Shown in pieces: positions 6,845 to 11,987 of a DNA stretch of 11,987 nucleotides; positions within the stretch are counted from its first letter, which is position 1; each line of letters starts with the position of its first letter. The position numbers and the translations under genes are program-made. Origin of the DNA: Thermoleophilia bacterium (GTDB lineage: Bacteria; Actinomycetota; Thermoleophilia; Gaiellales; SKUG01). Location: assembly GCA_020438525.1 (NCBI GenBank), contig JAGQUL010000064.1, forward strand, positions 1-11,987, read 5' to 3'. The notes beneath the pieces were generated by a model, which was not told the DNA's origin, made no database searches, and saw nothing but the letters and a program-made list of their open reading frames with translations.

Positions 6845-7734
6845 CACGAACCTCCGCCGGGTCGATACCCCACCACCACGCGGTCGATGCCTGCCAGGTC
6901 GTCGTGGCCTTCGATCGCCTCGTAGCCGGCGTCGTGCAGCGCGGCCGCGACCATCGTGCGCTGGCCCTGGCCGTGCTCGACCGCGAGCAGCCCACCCGGC
7001 TCGAGCAGCGGCAGCGCCTGCTGCGCGAGACGACCGTAGAACGAGCGGGCGTCGGTGCCTTCGGGCAGCAGCAGCGCGACGTGCGGCTCGTGGTCGCGCA
7101 CGCCCGGCTCGAGGCCCGCTGCATCCACGCCTTCGACGTACGGCGGGTTCGCCACGATCGCGGCCACCCGGCGCAGCTCGCCGACCGGCTCGAGCAGGTC
7201 GCCTTCGTGCAGCTGCACGTCCACCCCGTGCCGGGCCGCGTTGATCGCGGCCACGTCCAGCGCGTCACGCGACAGGTCGGTCGCGTGCACGGCCGCGCGC
7301 CCGTCGAGCTCCGCGGCGATGCTCACCGCCACGCACCCGCTGCCCGTGCATGCATCCACGAACGTGGAGCTCGTCGCGTGGTCGGCGAAGTGCTCGAGCG
7401 CGAGCTCGACCAGCAGCTCCGTCTCCGGACGCGGGACCAGGACCCGTCGGTCGACCGTGAACTCGCGTCCGTAGAACCATGCCGATCCGAGCAGGTAGGC
7501 GATCGGCTCGCCCGACACTCGGCGTCCGACGAGCTCGTCGAGCCGTTGCCAGGCCTCTGGCTCGAGCACGCGCTCGGATTCCACTCGCAGGCCCACTCGA
7601 TCGAGTCCCGTCACGTGTCCGACGAGCAGCTCTGCGTCGAGGCGCGCGGTGTCGCCGACTCCGGCGTCGAGGATCGCTGCCGCCACGGCGCGCAGCGCAT
7701 CACCGATCGTGGTCGGCACGCCCTCGACGATCAT
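6844..7734 (-). CDS. prmC: Release factor glutamine N5-methyltransferase
   Basis: SAM-dependent enzyme that methylates the glutamine of the GGQ motif in release factors 1 and 2, which raises termination efficiency. 296 aa, normal length. The N-terminal helical substrate domain (about 1-85) is followed by VPRPETE (100-106), the SAM-binding loop VDACTGSGCVAVSIA (126-140), the acidic strand end ATDLS (151-155) and the signature NPPY at 196-199. Start: ATG at 7734, overlapping the prfA stop by 4 nt (ATGA, 7734-7731). Its predicted substrate, the RF1 glutamine, is encoded by the gene just upstream, the usual prfA-prmC arrangement. Expression should follow the prfA promoter. Confidence 0.96.
   Translation of the reverse strand: MIVEGVPTTIGDALRAVAAAILDAGVGDTARLDAELLVGHVTGLDRVGLRVESERVLEPEAWQRLDELVGRRVSGEPIAYLLGSAWFYGREFTVDRRVLVPRPETELLVELALEHFADHATSSTFVDACTGSGCVAVSIAAELDGRAAVHATDLSRDALDVAAINAARHGVDVQLHEGDLLEPVGELRRVAAIVANPPYVEGVDAAGLEPGVRDHEPHVALLLPEGTDARSFYGRLAQQALPLLEPGGLLAVEHGQGQRTMVAAALHDAGYEAIEGHDDLAGIDRVVVGYRPGGGS
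6851..6855 (-). promoter_or_regulatory. Ribosome binding site of tsaC inside the end of prmC
   Basis: The minus strand reads GGAGG here, inside the last codons of prmC (Pro-Gly-Gly-Gly-Ser). It stands 6 nt from the ATG at 6844 and 3 nt from the alternative GTG at 6847, so it favours the ATG and suggests coupled re-initiation at the TGATG junction. Confidence 0.7.
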
Positions 7735-8798
7735 CCGAACCGCTCGTGCAGGCGGGTGCGCTGCTCCTCCTGCTGCAGCGCATCGATCAGGCCGTCGAGC
7801 TCTCCCTGCAGCACCTCGTCGAGGTTGTGCGCCGTATAGCCGATCCGGTGATCGGTCACGCGCTTCTGCGCGTAGTTGTAGGTGCGGATCTTCTCGGCCC
7901 GGTCCCCGGTGCCGATCGCGCTCTGGCGCTGTTCGCCGAGCTCCGCCGCCTGCCGCTCGAGCTCCAGCTCGTGCAGTCGCGCCCGCAGCACTCGCATCGC
8001 CGAGTCCTTGTTCTGGTGCTGCGACTTCTCGTTCTGGCACGTCACCACGATCCCGGTCGGCTCGTGCGTGAGGCGCACCGCGCTGTCGGTGGTGTTGACG
8101 CTCTGACCGCCGGGTCCGCTCGACCGGTACACGTCGACGCGCACGTCGTTCATGTCGAGCTCGACCTCGACCTCCTCCACCTCCGGCCGCACCACGACCG
8201 ACGCGGTCGAGGTGTGGATGCGACCCTGCGACTCGGTCTTGGGAACCCGCTGCACGCGGTGCACGCCACTCTCCCACTTGAGCTTCGCGTATGCGTCGTC
8301 GCCGGCGACCGAGAAGAACGCCTCCTTGTAGCCGCCGGCATCGCCGTCGGTGGTCGAGATCAGGTCGACGCGCAGCCCGTGGCGCTGCGCGTAGCGCAGG
8401 TACATGTTGGTGAGGTCTCCGGCCCAGATCGCCGCCTCGTCGCCGCCGGCGCCGGGGCGGATCTCCACGATCACGTCCTTGTGGTCGTTCGGGTCGGTCT
8501 CGATCATCGCGAGGCGCAGGTCGTGTTCCACGACCGGCAGCGTCTCCTCGGCCTCTGCCCGCTGCGCCTTGGCCATCTCGCGGATCTCGGGGTCGTCGTC
8601 GCCCGCGAGCTCCTTGGCCTCCTCCAGCTGCGCGTGCAGCTCGCGCCAGCGCGCGGCAAGGTCGGCTGCGTGCTGCAGCCGCTTGTGCTCGCGCGTCACT
8701 TCGACCGCGCGCTGCTGGTCGTCGAAGAGCGACGGGTCCGACAGTGCGCGTTCGATCTCCGCGAAGGAGCGTTCGATGTCCTCGACGAGGGGTTCCAC
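7731..8798 (-). CDS. prfA: Peptide chain release factor 1
   Basis: Recognises UAA and UAG stop codons and triggers peptide release on the ribosome. 355 aa, full length. Seen: the RF1 tripeptide anticodon PKT (186-188) in VPKTESQGRIHTS, which fits the RF1 PxT class and not the SPF of RF2; the peptidyl-transferase-centre GGQ (230-232) in SSGPGGQSVNTTDSA; and GDRAEKIRTYNYAQKRVTDHR (298-318). Start: GTG at 8798, giving VEPLVEDIERSF, aligned with the usual RF1 N-terminus and 8 nt behind a TATCAT -10 box; the longer open frame to 8897 would overlap the promoter. Heads the prfA-prmC-tsaC operon. rpmE, often next to prfA in this phylum, is not present; a divergent phosphodiesterase-like gene is there instead. 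Confidence 0.97.
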   Translation of the reverse strand: MEPLVEDIERSFAEIERALSDPSLFDDQQRAVEVTREHKRLQHAADLAARWRELHAQLEEAKELAGDDDPEIREMAKAQRAEAEETLPVVEHDLRLAMIETDPNDHKDVIVEIRPGAGGDEAAIWAGDLTNMYLRYAQRHGLRVDLISTTDGDAGGYKEAFFSVAGDDAYAKLKWESGVHRVQRVPKTESQGRIHTSTASVVVRPEVEEVEVELDMNDVRVDVYRSSGPGGQSVNTTDSAVRLTHEPTGIVVTCQNEKSQHQNKDSAMRVLRARLHELELERQAAELGEQRQSAIGTGDRAEKIRTYNYAQKRVTDHRIGYTAHNLDEVLQGELDGLIDALQQEEQRTRLHERFG

Positions 8799-8806
8799 GG
8801 ATCGCG

Positions 8807-8812
8807 ATGATA
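8807..8812 (-). promoter_or_regulatory. -10 element (TATCAT) of the prfA operon, leaderless type
   Basis: The minus strand reads TATCAT, one base from TATAAT, ending 8 nt before the GTG at 8798. The gap has no Shine-Dalgarno, so the prfA message probably starts at or next to its GTG. It would drive prfA-prmC-tsaC as one transcript. Confidence 0.6.
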
Positions 8813-8867
8813 CCGGCCCGGCTGCAACCCGGCCGAAGCGGGGGTGTACGAATCCACCGCTCCGTCG

Positions 8868-8873
8868 TACGCT
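8868..8873 (+). promoter_or_regulatory. Candidate -10 element (TACGCT) of the phosphodiesterase-like gene
   Basis: A TANNNT hexamer on the plus strand. A start site about 7 nt downstream would fall at about 8880, directly before the hairpin at 8881-8900 and 4 nt before an in-frame GTG at 8884. The -35 region is not convincing, so this is a weak call resting on spacing. Confidence 0.35.
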
Positions 8874-8880
8874 CGAGGTA

Positions 8881-8900
8881 CGGGTGCAGCCAGGCACCCG
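8881..8900 (+). promoter_or_regulatory. Perfect hairpin in the leader of the phosphodiesterase-like gene
   Basis: CGGGTGC (8881-8887) and GCACCCG (8894-8900) are exact reverse complements around a 6-nt AGCCAG loop: a 7-bp GC-rich stem. It is not followed by a T-run, so it is not a classic terminator. It ends 19 nt before the annotated ATG, and a further TGCACC at 8903-8908 could compete for pairing with GGTGCA in the left arm. It may be an operator (inverted repeat) or an mRNA 5' structure. Confidence 0.5.
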
Positions 8901-8919
8901 GTTGCACCATTGGGGGGAG

Positions 8920-10224
8920 ATGACCGGACCCGTCCGTCATCGCGTGCCGCTGCACGCAGCCGACACCGCGAAGCCAGCGTCGCCGCGCGACGCCGACAGC
9001 CCACGCCCGAAGCCGGTCGGACGGGCCTCGCACGCGGATGCGCCGAAGCAGTCGGCCAGCGACACGTCAGGCGCGCCCGCCGCAGCAGGTGACCAGGCAC
9101 ACGACGGTGCCACGGCGCTCTCGTCACCCGCCGGCGGCGCCCATGCCGCGCCCGCGCGGCACGACGGGACGATCAACTCCCGGGGCGAGCGGATCGTTCG
9201 CAGCGAGGAAGATCGCGATGCGCCACGAACAACCGATCGCACCGGCCAGGTCCTCGACGCCGAGGCGCAGGAGCTGTCGGACCTGGGCTTCGAGACCCGA
9301 CATGGCAGTCGCCTCAATCCGTTCGACGAGCACGGCTGGGATCCCGCCAACGACGACCTCACCAAGGCGAAGAACGCGCACCGCACCAACACTGCCCGCG
9401 AGATGCGCGAGGCGATCGACGAGGGCTACAACTGGTTCGAGGGCGACCTGCGGATGACCGACGACGGCACGCCGGTGATGGCACACGATTCCGACAATAA
9501 GGGCGACGGCCTGACGCTCGATGAGTGGCTCGCGATCGGAGACTCCTCCGAGCGCGGCATGAAGGTCGACGTGAAGGAAGCGGAGGCGATCCCGAAGCTG
9601 CTCGACGCGCTCGAGCGCAGCGGAATCCCCGACGGCCGGATCATGATCAACGTCGCCGCCGGCCAGGTCGACTCGACTGCCGTGCAACGGATCCGCGAAC
9701 GTTTCCCCGACGCGTGGCTCGCGCTCAACCCGACGATCCGCGAAGGACGCGGCTACTCCGACGCGGATCTCAGGCAGATCACGGACATGGCCGACGCGGC
9801 CGGCGGCCGGGTCACGTTCCCGATCCGCTGGGACATCGCCTCCGACAAGGCGATCACGGCGCTCGCGCCGCACGGCAAGGTGTCGATCTGGACAGCGAAG
9901 TCGCATGGCACGCCCGACAACCGCGGTCGCGCCACGCACGACCTGCGATCGCGCGGCGTGGAAGGCGTGATCGACCTGGGCGACCCGCTGTCGCTCAAGG
10001 AGCAGGCGATCGAGCACCTGCTCGACATCTGGGAATCCGCTCCGTCGCGCGCGGTGCGAAGCGTTCCCGGGCGAATCGCGGATGGCGCATCCACCGCGTG
10101 GCACGCGGGCACGTCGCTCGCGACCGGCGCGGCGCGCGAGACGATCCACGCCGCGGGTGGAGCGCTCGACGCCGCACGAGGCGCCGCATCCCACATCCCG
10201 GGCATCGGCGGGCTGTTCGACTAG
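8920..10224 (+). CDS. Glycerophosphodiester phosphodiesterase-fold protein (GDPD/FAM151-menorin-like), no signal peptide
   Basis: 434 aa. Residues 1-110 are Ala/Pro/Ser/Asp-rich and probably disordered. A PLC-like phosphodiesterase TIM barrel spans about 145-360: AHRTNT (153-158, first His H154), FEGDLRMTDDGTPVMAHD (173-190, with E174, D176, H189, D190), KVDVK (215-219), then strand cores RIMINV (240-245), WLALNP (266-271), VTFPIRW (298-304), SIWTAK (322-327, the GDPD-type Trp) and EGVIDLGDP (348-356). These follow the GDPD order HR..N, E.D...HD, K, W. The PVMAHD...LTLDEWL and GMKVDVK pattern also recalls the eukaryotic FAM151/menorin domain, as I remember it. Residues 376-434 form a Gly/Ala-rich, probably amphipathic helical tail ending in PGIGGLFD. 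No secretion signal is visible, so location is unknown. Start uncertain: GGGGGGAG directly abuts the ATG with no spacer; in-frame GTG 8884 and TTG 8902 are alternatives. Substrate unknown. Confidence 0.75.
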   Translation: MTGPVRHRVPLHAADTAKPASPRDADSPRPKPVGRASHADAPKQSASDTSGAPAAAGDQAHDGATALSSPAGGAHAAPARHDGTINSRGERIVRSEEDRDAPRTTDRTGQVLDAEAQELSDLGFETRHGSRLNPFDEHGWDPANDDLTKAKNAHRTNTAREMREAIDEGYNWFEGDLRMTDDGTPVMAHDSDNKGDGLTLDEWLAIGDSSERGMKVDVKEAEAIPKLLDALERSGIPDGRIMINVAAGQVDSTAVQRIRERFPDAWLALNPTIREGRGYSDADLRQITDMADAAGGRVTFPIRWDIASDKAITALAPHGKVSIWTAKSHGTPDNRGRATHDLRSRGVEGVIDLGDPLSLKEQAIEHLLDIWESAPSRAVRSVPGRIADGASTAWHAGTSLATGAARETIHAAGGALDAARGAASHIPGIGGLFD

Positions 10225-10301
10225 CGCTTGTGGACGGGTCCGTGTCCTCGGTGCGGCGGCTGCTCGCCCGCGCGCGCACGAACCGTCGGTGACCGGTCGA
10301 C

Positions 10302-10307
10302 TAAATT
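10302..10307 (+). promoter_or_regulatory. -10 element (TAAATT) of the penicillin-binding protein gene, leaderless type
   Basis: TAAATT is an AT island in GC-rich sequence, ending 6 nt before the ATG at 10314; there is no Shine-Dalgarno between. Its TAA is also an in-frame stop just upstream of the ATG, so the coding start cannot be further upstream. Just before it, at 10291-10298, lies the 8-bp palindrome GACCGGTC, in a position where a repressor could block the promoter. Confidence 0.5.
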
Positions 10308-10313
10308 GCGGGC

Positions 10314-11987
10314 ATGGTCGCGACGGCACGTGAGTCTGCCCGGCGGCGCCCGTCGGCCGGTCGACGCGCGCTGGGCTGGCTGCTGCGCATCGTGGCGTTC
10401 GGCATCCTCTTCGGTATCGGGGGCTGGATCGGGCTCGTCGTCGCGGCGTTTCCCACGCTCGACGACCTCGAGCAGCGTGCGGAGGTCCGCTACGTGCCCG
10501 GGGCGATCCTGGCGTCCGACGGCACGACGGTCCTGCGACGCCTTCGCGCACCCAGGACCCGCACGTACCTCGACGCCGGAGACGTTCCCGAGCTCGTCTC
10601 GGACGCGGTGATCGCGGCCGAGGATCGACGCTTCTACGAACACTCCGGGATCGACGTTCGCGGGATCGCTCGCGCGGCCAGGGCCGACCTGAGGTCGCGA
10701 ACCGCCGCACAGGGCGGCTCCACGATCACGCAGCAGCTCGTGAAGAACACCTACGTCGGACCCGACCGGACGCTCGCACGCAAGTCGCGCGAGGCGATCC
10801 TCGCGGTCGCGCTGGAAACCCGCTGGACCAAGGACCGGATCCTCGCGGCCTATCTCAACTCCGCATACTTCGGCAGCGGCCGCTACGGGATCGTCGACGC
10901 CGCACGCGGCTACTTCGGAACCAGCGTCGACAAGCTCACGCCTGCGCAGGCCGCGCTGCTCGCGGGGCTGCTGCGAGCGCCGGAGTCCAACAACCCCGAT
11001 CGCGCGCCCGCGCAGGCGCGCAAGGCGCGAGCACGCGTGCTCGACGCGATGGCCGAGATGGGGTCGATCAGCGCCGCGCAGCATCGGACCGCGAACGCCG
11101 CACCGCTGCCCGCTCCACGAAGGCGTCGCTCGTCGAGCGCCACGGAGCTTGCCCCGCACCTGTCGGACGTGATCGTCGGCGACCTGATCGAGCAGTACGG
11201 CGTGGCACGAGCGCTCGGCGGCGGGCTTCGCGTTCGCACCACGATCGACGCCGACATGCAGCGTGCCGCCAACGACGCGCTCGTGCCGATCACGCGGGCC
11301 GGTCTCGACTCCGCGATCGTGGTGATCGATCCCCGCAAGGACGAGATCCGCGCGGTGACGCAGGCGGGGCCCGGAGCGCGTGGCGCGTTCAACGTCGCGT
11401 TCGATGGCCACCGCCAACCGGGCTCCGCGTTCAAGCCGTTCATGCTCGCCGCCGCATACCGCGCCGGCTATGCACCCGGCACGATCGTGACGAGTGCCCC
11501 GTTCGACAAGCAGTATCCGGGCGGTCGCTTCGCCGTCACCAACGGTGGCGGCTACGCCGGCCAGACCACGCTCGAGCACGCCACGTGGCACAGCGACAAC
11601 ACCGTGTTCGCCCGCCTCCAGGACCGGCTCGGCATCCAGTCGGCGATCGACGTGGCGGAGGCTGCCGGCATCCGCAGCCGGATGGACCCCGTGCCCGCGC
11701 TCGTGCTCGGTGCACTACCCCAGGGCACGACCCCGGTCGAGCTCGCGCACGCCTACGCCACCTTTGCGGCGCACGGCAGCCGCACCTCGATGGTCGGCGC
11801 CGGCGGGCCTCGCTACCTCTCGTTCGTGAGCGAGCCGGGCACCGATGATCCGTGGCGACCGCGCGCGATCAGGCGGCAGGTGCTCGACCAAGGGATCGCC
11901 GATCAGGTCACCGCAACGCTGCAGGGTGTGATCCGTTCCGGCACCGGTACGGGGGCCGCGATCGGACGCCCGGCCGCCGGCAAGACC
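10314..11987 (+). CDS. Class A penicillin-binding protein (bifunctional transglycosylase/transpeptidase), 3' end cut by window
   Basis: Polymerises lipid II into glycan strands and cross-links their stem peptides outside the cytoplasmic membrane. 558 codons are present. A short basic cytoplasmic tail (1-19) precedes one membrane anchor (about 21-46). The GT51 domain follows: IAAEDRRFYEHSGID (100-114) with catalytic E103, QGGSTITQQLVKN (133-145), ETRWTKDRILAAYLN (168-182) and YFGSGRYGI (185-193). After a linker (about 262-278, Arg/Ser/Pro) comes the transpeptidase domain: nucleophile S371 in SAFK (371-374), the SxN motif as SDN (427-429), and the KTG motif whose K and T are the last two codons of the window. 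An in-frame TAA at 10302 rules out a longer start. It lies 89 nt behind the phosphodiesterase-like gene but has its own -10 element, so it is probably transcribed separately. Confidence 0.96.
   Translation, partial: MVATARESARRRPSAGRRALGWLLRIVAFGILFGIGGWIGLVVAAFPTLDDLEQRAEVRYVPGAILASDGTTVLRRLRAPRTRTYLDAGDVPELVSDAVIAAEDRRFYEHSGIDVRGIARAARADLRSRTAAQGGSTITQQLVKNTYVGPDRTLARKSREAILAVALETRWTKDRILAAYLNSAYFGSGRYGIVDAARGYFGTSVDKLTPAQAALLAGLLRAPESNNPDRAPAQARKARARVLDAMAEMGSISAAQHRTANAAPLPAPRRRRSSSATELAPHLSDVIVGDLIEQYGVARALGGGLRVRTTIDADMQRAANDALVPITRAGLDSAIVVIDPRKDEIRAVTQAGPGARGAFNVAFDGHRQPGSAFKPFMLAAAYRAGYAPGTIVTSAPFDKQYPGGRFAVTNGGGYAGQTTLEHATWHSDNTVFARLQDRLGIQSAIDVAEAAGIRSRMDPVPALVLGALPQGTTPVELAHAYATFAAHGSRTSMVGAGGPRYLSFVSEPGTDDPWRPRAIRRQVLDQGIADQVTATLQGVIRSGTGTGAAIGRPAAGKT

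Noticed and set aside
8881..8900. Intrinsic terminator
   Set aside because: The stem is strong but no T-run follows on either strand, and it sits between divergent genes, where no transcript would be ending.
7735..9033. Possible long N-terminal extension of prmC upstream of its ATG
   Set aside because: The extra codons are a frame shadow of prfA; the PrmC-like sequence begins at the ATG that overlaps the prfA stop (ATGA).
9487..9528. EF-hand-like calcium loop in the phosphodiesterase-like protein (DSDNKGDGLTLDEW, residues 190-203)
   Set aside because: The D-x-D-x-D/N-G spacing is broken by Lys at loop position 5 and Gly at position 8; the segment is better read as the GDPD/menorin loop after the second catalytic His.
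1657..10296. Shared 11-mer TCGGTGACCGG upstream of the PAP2 gene (1657-1667) and the PBP gene (10286-10296), containing the odd palindrome CGGTGACCG
   Set aside because: A shared 11-mer is expected by chance several times in 12 kb, and the two copies lie at different distances from their -10 boxes (23 versus 5 nt), so a common operator is not supported.
10221..11591. Long minus-strand open frame (about 456 codons) opposite the penicillin-binding protein gene
   Set aside because: Arg/Gly/Ala-rich shadow frame; the plus strand here contains all class A PBP motifs in order.

Overview
This window looks like chromosome of a high-GC Gram-positive bacterium in the Actinomycetota. The reasons are strong G/C third-position bias, arginine-rich and lysine-poor membrane proteins, very short intergenic gaps, and several start codons lying 6-8 nt behind a TANNNT -10 element (the leaderless-mRNA pattern common in that phylum). 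A deep-branching lineage such as Thermoleophilia/Solirubrobacterales is a guess from overall protein character, not a demonstrated placement. I see no rRNA, tRNA, CRISPR array, insertion sequence or phage gene.

Layout, left to right: partial upp (minus, runs off the left edge) overlapped by glyA (minus); a 65-bp divergent promoter region; a membrane PAP2-family phosphatase/transferase (plus); a large GT-C type membrane glycosyltransferase (minus) whose 3' end overlaps the PAP2 gene by 82 bp; a 241-bp divergent region; a subtilisin-family (S8, bacillopeptidase F-like) protease (plus); then a tight minus-strand operon prfA-prmC-tsaC that ends one base away from the protease stop; a 121-bp divergent region with a hairpin; a glycerophosphodiester phosphodiesterase-fold protein (plus); and a class A penicillin-binding protein (plus) that runs off the right edge exactly within its KTG motif.

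The minus-strand housekeeping genes (prfA, prmC, tsaC, then glyA, upp) serve translation termination, RF glutamine methylation, tRNA t6A synthesis, one-carbon metabolism and uracil salvage. They keep the order and strand known from the prfA...ywlC...glyA-upp region of Firmicutes, but here a 4.6-kb block of envelope/proteolysis genes in mixed orientation sits between tsaC and glyA. The other genes (PAP2, GT-C glycosyltransferase, class A PBP, possibly the phosphodiesterase) point to envelope lipid and peptidoglycan work.

The two least ordinary genes are the S8 protease, which has a propeptide-like N-terminal domain but no visible signal peptide, and the phosphodiesterase-fold protein, which also lacks a signal peptide, has a long disordered N-terminus and a Gly/Ala-rich C-terminal tail, and resembles eukaryotic FAM151/menorin-type domains in several motifs. 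I did not find convincing evidence of a wholly new multi-gene system; those two genes and the leaderless/hairpin leader architecture are the best leads.
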